Under the pieces are notes generated by a model, which had not been told where the DNA came from, did not search any database, and saw nothing but the letters and a program-made list of their open reading frames with translations. A program made the translations under genes and the position numbers. From positions 206,864-270,863 of the forward strand of contig NZ_JAINFL010000008.1 in NCBI RefSeq assembly GCF_022458895.1: 64,000 bases of DNA, given 5' to 3'. The stretch is from Roseihalotalea indica. Its GTDB lineage: Bacteria > Bacteroidota > Bacteroidia > Cytophagales > Cyclobacteriaceae. Each line of letters starts with the position of its first letter. Position 1 is the first letter of the stretch. Shown piece after piece: positions 43,768 to 53,088 of the stretch.

Positions 43768-46700
43768 CTAATTGTCAAAACGCTTCCCCACAACCACCCG
43801 TTCTTTTAACACGGAAACTCGCCCATTGGTATGGAAAACCTCAAAATAAATGAGGTAATATCCCATGCGCACAATTTGCCGGTTGTCATCCGTGCCATCC
43901 CAGCGGAGAAAACCTTCTTCGGCCAGTGTAGCGTTACGAGCCAGATGTTTTACCTTTCGTCCCTGACTGTCAAAAATAATAACATTTGCCACATAACCAG
44001 CGCCCGTCCACTGATAATGGATTTGGGTATAATCCTGCCAACCATCCTGGTCGGGGGTGAAGACGCGGGGCTCTACGGATAGGTTTTCCTGGCTTACTTT
44101 AGCTTGCGTAGTTTGTGAGTTGGCGTATCCTGGCGTGGCGTAACCTGCTGTGCTAGCTGCCGACTGCCAGTTGTTCGCGTCATTCACAGAAGCTTCCCAA
44201 CGGATACGCTCCAGCGATACTCCCCGGGCATCGTCCAGAATGGGATGATGAAACTGCTCATTGTACTCCAACACCTGCATCCGCTCACCATCGGGCGAAA
44301 CCAGCACCAGCGTTCCGGCTTCGGAAGGTAGGCTGGGCAGATCGTTAACGGTTAGAAGATTTTCTTCTAAAGATGAGGGGTAATCGCCGATTAAAGTGAT
44401 TATATCTTCAGTAAGCGCAAGGTACTGCTGAGGGGCCAGTTGATAATCATCGATTGAAATAAGCGTTAGGTTGACCAGCGAATCACCTTCCAGGTTTGCT
44501 AGCTGCCAGTCTTTCAGGTTAATGTGCCTATCTGAATGATTATAAATTTCAACAAAGCGTACTCCTCCCGCCCTAGGGTACACCAGTAGTTCGCTCAAAA
44601 GTACGTCGCCAATCTCTGCCGTTTCAGATAGTACAAATGATACCGGTTTGCTATCAAGGGTATTGCCACTACAGTCGCTTAGGCGCGCTGCCTGTACGGT
44701 ATAAGTTTCGCCGGTTTGTAGCGGGTTGGATAAAAGCAATTGCGCTGACTTACGGTCGTCCTGCCAAAGCACGGTGTCTATTCTAATCCCACTACTCAGG
44801 TTGAATTGCGCCTGACCAAGTGAACTCATATCTATTTTCTCGCTGAAAGTAACCCGAACCACCGTATCGGACACCGCAAAAGCCTCGCTTAAGAACGGCG
44901 CTAGCATGTCCGGATTGGGTTGGTGCACCGAATTCTCTTTCCCGGGCGTGCCACCGGCTTCGGCTTCGGAGGCCGTCCAGTTTTCTCGCTCTCCACAGGG
45001 GCGAGTCAGGTCAATCATCTCCAGCGACCAGCCGCCTTGCTTCTTCTCGGCATCATTGTACCACTCATCGGTATAGTTTATGGAGAAAATCTCGCGTCCG
45101 TAAGCATCCTCCAGCCGTAGTTGATCTCCGGTGCTGTTCAGCGATGGAAAGCTACTAACTCCTATGCTTCTACCCTGCCCAGCAAAAAGCAGTTGGTCGG
45201 TGGATGAACTCACAATCAGATATTCGCCAGGCAGCAGCAAGGTAGAGGGCAGTAATGTTGAAGAAGAAGCATCGGATAGCCGTAGTCCGCTGGTGCTGAG
45301 CAGGTCGGAAGAGGCGTTGTAGAACTCCAGGTATTCCGCTTCGGGCAGTCCAACGAAGGGTGAAGGATCAGCCATGATTTCAGTAATCAGCAATTCGTTG
45401 AAGGTAGGTGTCCGGCCCAGTCCAATAGCATATACCGAAGCGGGAATCAGATCCTGGTCTATCGTCAGCAATCCTGAAAGGCTTAGATTATAGCGGGTTA
45501 GCGGGGCAAATGCTTGAGCGAACACCAGTCTTATCGTTTGGGCATCTACCCACAGAGCGGCAACCGGCTCATTATTCTCTAGCTGATAATGGGCGATATT
45601 TACGGCTTCGCTGGAGTCTACCGGAACCTGAAAGTGAATAAGCACCGCCTGAGTTTCGGTTTCCAGATAATCCACCTGCGTCTGGTAATGAAACGAGCCT
45701 TGCACGCCGGTGGACGATTGCCCCTGAGCACTGACAATCTGATCAATGGCTAACTGATATGTGGCATCGGTTTGAAATGGTTGGGCAGTAATCAAATGTA
45801 CTGCATACGGCTCCTCAGCTACGGCACTGACTTTCGAAGGATGAAACTGTTGATTGATCTGGTACTTTGAAGGGGTCAGCATAGCCTCTTTGCTAATGGC
45901 TTGCGTAAAATCCAGCCGCAGTTCGGTAGGAGATAGAACCGAAATACTACCCAATGTGATTTCCGCATTTGCAAGTGAGACACTGATATCCTCGCTTAGG
46001 CCATTACCCCTCCTATCCGAAACCTGATGAATGATGAGCGTAGCCGTGTCAAACAGCAAGGGGTTGCTGAAAAACAGTCGTACCTCGTACGGATGAATGA
46101 CTGCGAACGAAATGCTGTCGGGTGCTCCGAAGTCTTCCAGTATGAAATCAGCGGGCTTACCCAGGCGAATGGCTTCGGAAAAATACAGGCGTAGTTGGTG
46201 CGGGTTGATGATCTTCCAGCGTACCAACTTCGGCGGGTGCTGATCGTATACAAATATTCTGCTTTTAGGGATACTGATAACATTTCCCGATATATCCGCT
46301 ATGCCCAACACCTGCAATTCATACTCCACTTCCGGTACCAGATCAGTCTCCAGCGTTAGCTGCACTACCCGCTTGTTTTCCTGCAAATAGGCCTGAATTA
46401 TTTTACTACTATCGGGCTCTAACGTATAGTGCAGCGGGTTGCTGGCGGATGTAACGTCCAGCACTTCATCAAAATAAAGCAGCAAGCTTTTCGCATTAAC
46501 TGCGACTACCGAATCCAGCGTAGGTGGTCGCTGGTCGTAATAGAAGCGATAGATAGGAGTGCTGAGTAAGTTTTGCTCCACATCATACAACTGACTGATA
46601 GAAAGCTCGTGCTCCCGATTGGCGGCGAGCGGTTTTGCCAGAACCCAGTGCACTAGATCAGCCTGATTTTTATCTACAAAGGATTTATAGGGTTGCCCCA

Positions 46701-48804
46701 CTCCCCGGTCAATCTCAAAATTTTCAGTTACTGTGGCTGATCCGGTCGCCACTTCTCTTTTTAAATACACATCCACCTGATACTCGCTGACTACCACCAC
46801 AGTATCAATGTCCTGAGCATACCGGAAAGTAGCCGTGAGCGAGTCGGCCGTATTTCCGTATACATCCTGTAATGCATGAATAGTGATCAGATGCTCCTTT
46901 CCATCGGCAAAAGAAGATTGAAACTCCAGCACTGCTGAAGCACTATCCTCAAGAAGCTTTACAGATTTGGGTGTATTACCCACTGAGTCGGCCCAAAACT
47001 GACTTTTTTCCACAGCAGCTACCTGCTCGGAAAACACCAGTTGCAATACTGAGGTATCTCGTACTATCACCTGACTAAGCACCGGTGGCTGATCATCAAA
47101 GTAAAATGATTGATTCTGTGATGTCTGCCCATTTCCGTAGCAATCCTCAGCATTAAGAAAAGTAATGGTGTAGGTTGCGCCACTCTGTAATTCCTCTTCT
47201 AACGTTACCCAAACCATTTTCTCATCAATAGTATCTCTGACCAAGCTAGAGACTGCACGGCCAGGCTCTAGGCTTACAGATGATGCCTGTAGTGAGGCGT
47301 CAGAAACTCGCTCATCAAATATCAATTGAAGTTTTTGACTATTAACTACCTTCACCTGAAGCAACTGAGGCGCTTCCGTATCAGGCTCGTTATTGGTTAC
47401 CGTATTGGCCTCGCCGGGTGTACCGCCCTGGACAGCAAGCGACAGTGCCAGATTGATACGCTGGTCGCAGGGAGTTTCTTCTCGCACTCGTTCTAATGCA
47501 ATACCTCCTGCTACCTGATCTCCTGAGTAGGTCAATGAGTCAATAGCCGTTTGAGAGGCATCTTTTAGAACCAGGCTGCTTCCGCTGTTGGAAAGGGATG
47601 GCCAGGTACTGAGAGGCAGCACATCGCCCCAGGGGGCAAATAAACTACTATCTGCCGATGCGCACACTATCAGGTATTGCTGAGGGCGTATAATGAAGTT
47701 AGGGAGAGGCTTGCCGTTGATGGTCCAGTCCTGTAAATCAAAGGGGTGTTCGCTGCGATTGTAGAGTTCCAAGTATTCAGCATCTGGCAGGTTTTCTTTC
47801 ACCGGGTTAGGATCAGGCATCAGTTCGGAGATAACTACACTATTCCACTGAGCCGGAATGGCTTCAAAGTAGAAAAACGTGAGTGTAGTATCAGCCAGAG
47901 TATTTCCTGCTTCATCGGCTATATTGCTGACGATCAATGAATAATCCATTGCATTTTCTAAGGCAGGCTGTACCGTTAGGGTTACGGAATTACCAGCCAA
48001 TATGGCTGAACTTATCGTGTGACCCGTAAGCATATAATTGGCGGGGTCTTCAGCCGTAGTGACCGTAATTGTTTCGGAAAACTGTATGGATAGCTGTGTG
48101 TCGGAAAGCACGGAAATATTGGTCACTTCGGGTTGCTGCGTATCGGGCTGGGAAGTACCACTCACCGAAATATCATCGAAGTAGAAAGCATCTTTTCGGG
48201 TCGATGTGTACTTACAATAAACTCCGAAATAAGTTGAAGTCTGATGAGTGTTATCCAGAGCCGAGCCTTCTACCGTAAAGTCCGCGTCACCCACTACTTT
48301 AGAGCTGAGTTGCCAGTTTCCTGAGGCATCTCGCGTAACTTTTACGTCAATTTGTACAGGCTTCATGTCAACTCGTGCATCAATCCCGTCAATAATCACG
48401 GTTTTGGCACTTCCATCTTGCCGGAAGAGGCTCACTTCATCGTTTGCACCACCAATCTTCACAAAATACCCATGTAGGTCACCACTCAGATCAGCCTGAT
48501 CAGATGTTAGGTAAACTACTGCGTAATTGGAGGCAGATGGATTCTCCGTAATCTCAGTATAAAAGTGCCATTCAGCATTGGCGATGGCTTCGCTAGGAGT
48601 ACTGAGAAACGCTTCCCCCGTAGCAGAAACATCATTTAGATGCAGGCGTTCGGTAGCTACTTCAAACTTTTCTTCGTGGCCCGCCCAGGTAGGGTTTGCT
48701 ACGAAGTCATTATCGGAAAAATCATCGGCCACCTGGGCTACTGCATTATGGAAAAAGAGGCAAAACCCCAGGCACCATCCTATTTTTTTCATTTTATTCG
48801 GCAT
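43768..48804 (-). CDS. Giant surface protein with three lamin-tail domains and Ig-like repeats
   Basis: About 1678 residues from the ATG at 48804; an alternative ATG at 48792 is equally good and gives MKKIGWCLGF as signal start. A signal peptide is followed by a beta-sandwich (about 20-220, ADDFSDNDFVANPTWAGHEEKF). Many SbsA-like Ig repeats of the form LQLIFDERVS...YTITFLNAEDCYGN alternate with three lamin-tail domains (near 325, 1140 and 1400, each with an ISELMPDPNP-like start and a YLELYN core). The last ~95 residues form a FlgD-like/gliding-associated C-terminal domain (GYYLIYFEVF), pointing to type IX secretion. It is divergent from the outer-membrane protein genes at 48897-51775. Confidence 0.8.
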   Translation of the reverse strand: MPNKMKKIGWCLGFCLFFHNAVAQVADDFSDNDFVANPTWAGHEEKFEVATERLHLNDVSATGEAFLSTPSEAIANAEWHFYTEITENPSASNYAVVYLTSDQADLSGDLHGYFVKIGGANDEVSLFRQDGSAKTVIIDGIDARVDMKPVQIDVKVTRDASGNWQLSSKVVGDADFTVEGSALDNTHQTSTYFGVYCKYTSTRKDAFYFDDISVSGTSQPDTQQPEVTNISVLSDTQLSIQFSETITVTTAEDPANYMLTGHTISSAILAGNSVTLTVQPALENAMDYSLIVSNIADEAGNTLADTTLTFFYFEAIPAQWNSVVISELMPDPNPVKENLPDAEYLELYNRSEHPFDLQDWTINGKPLPNFIIRPQQYLIVCASADSSLFAPWGDVLPLSTWPSLSNSGSSLVLKDASQTAIDSLTYSGDQVAGGIALERVREETPCDQRINLALSLAVQGGTPGEANTVTNNEPDTEAPQLLQVKVVNSQKLQLIFDERVSDASLQASSVSLEPGRAVSSLVRDTIDEKMVWVTLEEELQSGATYTITFLNAEDCYGNGQTSQNQSFYFDDQPPVLSQVIVRDTSVLQLVFSEQVAAVEKSQFWADSVGNTPKSVKLLEDSASAVLEFQSSFADGKEHLITIHALQDVYGNTADSLTATFRYAQDIDTVVVVSEYQVDVYLKREVATGSATVTENFEIDRGVGQPYKSFVDKNQADLVHWVLAKPLAANREHELSISQLYDVEQNLLSTPIYRFYYDQRPPTLDSVVAVNAKSLLLYFDEVLDVTSASNPLHYTLEPDSSKIIQAYLQENKRVVQLTLETDLVPEVEYELQVLGIADISGNVISIPKSRIFVYDQHPPKLVRWKIINPHQLRLYFSEAIRLGKPADFILEDFGAPDSISFAVIHPYEVRLFFSNPLLFDTATLIIHQVSDRRGNGLSEDISVSLANAEITLGSISVLSPTELRLDFTQAISKEAMLTPSKYQINQQFHPSKVSAVAEEPYAVHLITAQPFQTDATYQLAIDQIVSAQGQSSTGVQGSFHYQTQVDYLETETQAVLIHFQVPVDSSEAVNIAHYQLENNEPVAALWVDAQTIRLVFAQAFAPLTRYNLSLSGLLTIDQDLIPASVYAIGLGRTPTFNELLITEIMADPSPFVGLPEAEYLEFYNASSDLLSTSGLRLSDASSSTLLPSTLLLPGEYLIVSSSTDQLLFAGQGRSIGVSSFPSLNSTGDQLRLEDAYGREIFSINYTDEWYNDAEKKQGGWSLEMIDLTRPCGERENWTASEAEAGGTPGKENSVHQPNPDMLAPFLSEAFAVSDTVVRVTFSEKIDMSSLGQAQFNLSSGIRIDTVLWQDDRKSAQLLLSNPLQTGETYTVQAARLSDCSGNTLDSKPVSFVLSETAEIGDVLLSELLVYPRAGGVRFVEIYNHSDRHINLKDWQLANLEGDSLVNLTLISIDDYQLAPQQYLALTEDIITLIGDYPSSLEENLLTVNDLPSLPSEAGTLVLVSPDGERMQVLEYNEQFHHPILDDARGVSLERIRWEASVNDANNWQSAASTAGYATPGYANSQTTQAKVSQENLSVEPRVFTPDQDGWQDYTQIHYQWTGAGYVANVIIFDSQGRKVKHLARNATLAEEGFLRWDGTDDNRQIVRMGYYLIYFEVFHTNGRVSVLKERVVVGKRFDN

Positions 48805-48861
48805 TTGTACATCCGTAGGATACCGTTGCAATTTACCCAACTACTCATTTTTATATAAGTG

Positions 48862-48892
48862 ATATTGCTTAGTGTTTACACTTAAGTAATAT
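48862..48892. promoter_or_regulatory. Imperfect palindrome in the divergent promoter region
   Basis: ATATTGCTTAGTGT and ACACTTAAGTAATAT form arms with one mismatch and one bulge around a TT centre. It ends four bases before the start at 48897 and lies in the 92-base gap shared with the lamin-tail gene, so it could be an operator controlling both directions. Confidence 0.4.
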
Positions 48893-48896
48893 TCTA

Positions 48897-49700
48897 ATGA
48901 AAGTTTTTGTAACCGCACTGCTACTATTTCTGCTCAGCCAGTGGGCTAACGCCCAGTCGTTAGGTGGAGCGGCAGCAGGTATGGCTGAGGCGGGTGCGCC
49001 TTTGCGTGATGCCTGGTCGGCACTGTACAATGTGGGCGGGTTGCCCTGGGTGAAGAAGACCACGGCCCTGGCTGGTTATGAGAATCGGTTTGGCTTTTCT
49101 GAGGGGTTGCATGCGGCCATGGTAGGCGTGGTAAAACCGCTCAGGCACGGTACTGCCAGCCTGAGTGTGTACCGTTTTGGGGATGCGTTGTATAGTGAAG
49201 ACCGACTTTCAGTGGGGTTCGGGCACCGTGTTAGCCAGTTTAGTTTCGGACTGCGGCTGAACGGCTACCAGTATCGTATTGAAACTGTAGGCACCCGGTT
49301 CACTACCGCCGTTGATGTAGGTGGGGTGGCTCAGCTATCACCGGAGCTAACATTCGGGATGCAGATTACCAATCTTACCCAGGCCAAAAAATCCAGTGAT
49401 GGCGCGGAACGAATTCCTACCTACCTTCAGACCGGCCTGGCGTATCGCCCTACTGAAACGTTTCAGCTGGTGGGCGAAGTGGAATACGAGGTGCAACAGA
49501 CAGTGAATGCTAAAGTTGGAGCGGAATACACCGTGCTGAAGAAGATTAGCTTTCGCAGCGGCATACAAACGTCCCAATTTCAGCAATTTTTCGGGGTAGG
49601 CTTATCGCATCGCATTCTTCAGATAGATTATGCGCTGCGCCATCATGCTGAATTAGGCTTGTCTCACCAACTTTCCCTGGCTTATCAATGGGATCACTAA
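48897..49700 (+). CDS. PorV/PorQ-like outer-membrane barrel protein
   Basis: 267 residues. A signal peptide (1-19, ending ANAQ) is followed by SLGGAAAGMAEAGAPLRDAWSALYNVGGL, the start typical of PorV/PorQ-type barrels that assist type IX secretion or anchor lipoproteins. Alternating strands run to the C-terminus QLSLAYQWDH, an aromatic-rich end. The stop overlaps the start of the next gene by 13 bases, so both are translated together. Confidence 0.72.
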   Translation: MKVFVTALLLFLLSQWANAQSLGGAAAGMAEAGAPLRDAWSALYNVGGLPWVKKTTALAGYENRFGFSEGLHAAMVGVVKPLRHGTASLSVYRFGDALYSEDRLSVGFGHRVSQFSFGLRLNGYQYRIETVGTRFTTAVDVGGVAQLSPELTFGMQITNLTQAKKSSDGAERIPTYLQTGLAYRPTETFQLVGEVEYEVQQTVNAKVGAEYTVLKKISFRSGIQTSQFQQFFGVGLSHRILQIDYALRHHAELGLSHQLSLAYQWDH

Positions 49701-51775
49701 TCCGCACGTTTGTTACGTTAGGGCTTCTGACCAGCTTACTGGTTACCAGCGGAGCACTAGCCCAATCCGATCCGGAATATGCGTTTGAGTCGCTATTGGA
49801 GAGTCTGTTTACCCAGCAGGATGAAGAAGTGCCTTATGAAGAGCAGTACGAGTTGCTCTACCAGTTGTATACCCAACCTATTAATATCAATCAGGCCGAT
49901 GAAGAAACGCTGCAATTACTATTTTTTCTGAGCGACCGGCAGATCAGCAATTTACTGCACTACCGCCAGCACTACGGTGAGTTGCTTTCTATCTACGAAC
50001 TACAATTCATTCCGGCCTTTGACGCAACTTCCATTCAGCGATTGGTACCCTTCATTACCGTAGCTAGTCTTCCTGCCGATACACTTTCCTGGACAGATCG
50101 CTGGAACCGGGCTGAGAAGTTGTTCATTCTCCGGCAAGCCACCACATTGGAAAATAAAGTTGGTTTTATCTCAAAAGATACGCTCAGCGATCCGAACTCG
50201 CCCACTCCCTTTATTGGTAGCAAACCACAGTTATACAGTCGTCTGCGCATTAGTAGGCGGAATGATTTCAGCCTGGGCTTAACCCTAGAAAAAGATGCCG
50301 GAGAAGCTGTCCGCTGGCAACCGGATCAAAAGCAATACGGTGCCGATTTTCGATCGTATCATGTGCAGATACAAAACAGAGGTGCGCTTAAAAATCTGCT
50401 GGTAGGAGATTACACCTTACAATTCGGGCAGGGGTTGGTGCTAGGCCAAGGTTTCAGTCTAGGAAAAAGTGGTTCAGCCGTTACGGCGTTGGGCCGCACC
50501 CGTTCTCAGGTGCGCCCTTATACTTCTAGTACTGAGTTTGGCTTCTTCCGCGGTGCAACGGCTACGGTTCAGTCTGATATGGCCGGATATCACCTTGAGG
50601 TTACGCCCTTTGTTTCTTATCAGCTTATGGATGCCAAGCTCTATCAAAATCCGGATAACACCACATATTTTCAATCTCCTCAGATTACCGGCTGGCACCG
50701 TACCGAAGCCGAACTGGCTAGTCAGGATCAGGTGCGAGAGCAGGTAGTGGGGGGCAATGTGCTGGTGAAGAACCGGGGACGCAACGGGCAAATCGGCATT
50801 AACTATGTGCGTACCGAGTTTGATCACTTATGGCAACGATCCGGTGAACTTCGGAACCGGCATGAATTTAACGGACGCGTAAACGAAGCCTGGAGTGTGT
50901 TCGGAAACTACCGTCATCAGCACTATCACTTTTTTGGTGAGCTGGCCCGCTCCCGCAGTGGTGGCTGGGGTGGGTTGGGTGGTATTTCGGCATCGCTCAC
51001 CTCTACGGCAGATATGACTTGGGTGCTACGAAGCTACTCGCCCAACTTTCATGCTTTTTACGGAAACGCCCTGAGCGAAGGCTCTCGCCCCATCAACGAA
51101 CAAGGTTTCTACTGGGGAATGCGACTAGAACCCTTCAAAAATGCTGTTATCACCGCCTACTACGATTATTTCCGTTTTTCCTGGCTGCGCCACCGAGTCA
51201 ATGCGCCCTCGCGGGGGCAGGAATGGCTCACTCGGCTTCAATACCGACTTTCCCGACGCACCGAGCTATATACTCAGGTACGACATGAACAAAAGGCTAT
51301 GAATGTAAAACTGGATAGCCTCACTATTCCACTGCCCGGAACCAAACTTCAGCTTGCTACCGGGCTGATTCACTACCCACTGGCGAGCATACGTTTAGTC
51401 ACTCGCTGGCAGCATAACGGATATTCTTTAAAGGGTGAAACCGACCGGGGTTGGGCCATTGCTCAGGATATTACCTACCAGCAAGGACGCTGGAAAACCG
51501 ACCTGCGCTTTGCCCTATTTGATGCCGAAGATTACGATACCCGCCTGTATCTCTACGAAAACGATTTGCTGTACACCTTCTCCATTCCGGCTTACTACGG
51601 GCGTGGCTCACGAACCTACTGGGTATTACGCTATAAACTGAACCGGCACCTGAGCTTCTGGTCAAAAGTGGGAAGAACGGTGTATACTGACCGGAATATC
51701 ATTAGCAGTGGCCTGGAGGCTATTCAGGGAAACACCCGCACCGACGTGCGATGCCAGATCATTGTGAAGTTTTAA
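49688..51775 (+). CDS. Outer-membrane barrel protein with N-terminal helix-hairpin-helix domain
   Basis: 695 residues. The signal peptide spans about 1-26 (GALAQ). A ComEA-like helix-hairpin-helix region lies at about 63-115 (PININQADEETLQLLFFLSDRQISNLLHYR), a fold normally used for DNA binding. The remaining ~560 residues are aromatic-rich beta strands of an outer-membrane barrel (LLVGDYTLQFGQGLVLGQGF). Its coupling to a PorV-like barrel and opposition to the lamin-tail protein suggest a surface complex. A DNA-handling role is an inference from the domain alone. Confidence 0.78.
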   Translation: MGSLIRTFVTLGLLTSLLVTSGALAQSDPEYAFESLLESLFTQQDEEVPYEEQYELLYQLYTQPININQADEETLQLLFFLSDRQISNLLHYRQHYGELLSIYELQFIPAFDATSIQRLVPFITVASLPADTLSWTDRWNRAEKLFILRQATTLENKVGFISKDTLSDPNSPTPFIGSKPQLYSRLRISRRNDFSLGLTLEKDAGEAVRWQPDQKQYGADFRSYHVQIQNRGALKNLLVGDYTLQFGQGLVLGQGFSLGKSGSAVTALGRTRSQVRPYTSSTEFGFFRGATATVQSDMAGYHLEVTPFVSYQLMDAKLYQNPDNTTYFQSPQITGWHRTEAELASQDQVREQVVGGNVLVKNRGRNGQIGINYVRTEFDHLWQRSGELRNRHEFNGRVNEAWSVFGNYRHQHYHFFGELARSRSGGWGGLGGISASLTSTADMTWVLRSYSPNFHAFYGNALSEGSRPINEQGFYWGMRLEPFKNAVITAYYDYFRFSWLRHRVNAPSRGQEWLTRLQYRLSRRTELYTQVRHEQKAMNVKLDSLTIPLPGTKLQLATGLIHYPLASIRLVTRWQHNGYSLKGETDRGWAIAQDITYQQGRWKTDLRFALFDAEDYDTRLYLYENDLLYTFSIPAYYGRGSRTYWVLRYKLNRHLSFWSKVGRTVYTDRNIISSGLEAIQGNTRTDVRCQIIVKF

Positions 51776-51788
51776 CTTTTTATAGGCA

Positions 51789-51818
51789 GGTTCACCAAAC
51801 CATTAGGTGGGTCTTTTT
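51789..51818 (+). terminator. Terminator after the helix-hairpin-helix barrel gene
   Basis: GGTTCACC pairs with GGTGGGTC (three G-T wobbles) around a 9-base loop and is followed by five T. Confidence 0.55.
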
Positions 51819-51850
51819 CGTTGTTCTGATGACAAGACGTAGACAACTTC

Positions 51851-52585
51851 ATGATGCCTTTTTATACTGATTACTTCAATTTACTAACCAATATCTTTCA
51901 TCTCCTGATGGTCTACTTACCCGATGGTGGTGGATCGTATGCTGAAACCAATACGGATTATATCATAGTAGAACCCTGGAATGCTATTACCTCTCTCTTT
52001 CTGATTGTACCGGCGATATACCTGCTGGTTAAATTGCATCAGGAGGGCACGTATCGGCAGCATCCGTTTCTGCTATTGTGTATTCCGTTATTGATACTGG
52101 GCGGCTTAGGAAGCACATTTTACCACGCATTCCGGGCCTATCCGTTCTTTTTGTATCTGGATGTGGTACCTACGCTTCTGCTCACGTTAGCTATCAGTGC
52201 TTACTTCTGGTACCGGGTAGTGAAAAAAGGATGGTTGGTAGCCATTATTGTCGTTGGCGCTCTGTCACTGCGGATAGGACTACTTTATGTATTACCCCCC
52301 CAATTATCCATTAACATATCGTACCTCATCAGTGGAGTAGTTATTTTCGTACCAACCGTTTTAATCTTGGTAGCTACTCAGTTCGAGCAAAGCCAGAAGA
52401 TTATACTAGCGGCTTTGTTGCTGGGTGTCTCTCTGATGTTCCGCCGTCTGGATACCGAACTGGCCTATATTCTCCCGATGGGTACGCATTTTCTGTGGCA
52501 TATCTTCAGCGCAGTAGGAGCCTTTTTCCTGGCCGAGTATCTCTATTTCCTGGACCGACAACGTATTTCGCTGGTAGCTTCGTGA
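51851..52585 (+). CDS. CREST/alkaline-ceramidase-like membrane hydrolase
   Basis: 244 residues with about seven membrane helices. Motifs in order fit the CREST superfamily: EPWNAITSLF, GLGSTFYHAFR (Ser and His), FLYLDVVPTLLL (Asp) and MGTHFLWHIFSAVGA (HxxxH). Together these residues form the metal site of alkaline ceramidases and PAQR-type hydrolases. It probably cleaves an amide or ester of a lipid in the inner membrane; Bacteroidota make sphingolipids, which makes ceramide-like substrates plausible. No sphingolipid synthesis gene is nearby. Confidence 0.7.
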   Translation: MMPFYTDYFNLLTNIFHLLMVYLPDGGGSYAETNTDYIIVEPWNAITSLFLIVPAIYLLVKLHQEGTYRQHPFLLLCIPLLILGGLGSTFYHAFRAYPFFLYLDVVPTLLLTLAISAYFWYRVVKKGWLVAIIVVGALSLRIGLLYVLPPQLSINISYLISGVVIFVPTVLILVATQFEQSQKIILAALLLGVSLMFRRLDTELAYILPMGTHFLWHIFSAVGAFFLAEYLYFLDRQRISLVAS

Positions 52586-53088
52586 AGAAGGGTAAGTTGG
52601 GCTAGGGTGCTAAGAGGTTGGAGCTAAGCGTGACCAGAGTTGGGAGACTGTAAGTAAGTAATGTTTATTCCGATCATTATATAAGAAGCCATTTTCTTTT
52701 AAAAGTCTTATCAGACTGGGCAGGTCTGACCGGGTAGGTAAGGTAAGTGTATGGTGGCAGTCAGTGAGAGGCTGTATGGAAGACTGGCTTCCTGGTACGC
52801 CTTTAAAAGAAAATCAGAATAATGTCTAGTATTTGAAGCCACCGGCACTAGCCCTAGGCAATCAGCATTTCGCCCATTAGTAATTCGATAATTCAACAAC
52901 AGCTACCCATTATTGACGTTTGATTATCTGACGACCGAATAATAAAATAGCGTTAAAAGAATCTATTTGGTCAGATATATGTTTAACATTTACAAAATTA
53001 TTGTTAAACAAAATTAGCGAAATAGACTTTACTTATAAATGAATGAGCGTAGCCTACTGCGAGCTCATTAGAATATATCATCTAGGTT
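52586..53088. other. Intergenic region with a MITE-like element
   Basis: 503 bases between the CREST gene and the TetR gene. It holds repeat copy A (52663-52828) and an AT-rich stretch (52900-53088) with TTAACATTTACAAAATTATTGTTAA-like symmetry that is probably the promoter region of the TetR/UbiB operon. No gene is supported. Confidence 0.5.
52663..52828. repeat. MITE-like repeat, copy A
   Basis: 166 bases with ends shared with 59120-59263: GTTTATTCCGA.CATTAT and ATTTTCTTTTAA on the left, TAAAAGAA.ATCAGAATAATGTCTA on the right. The two ends are imperfect inverted repeats of each other. The interior differs from copy B. There is no coding capacity. Confidence 0.7.
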
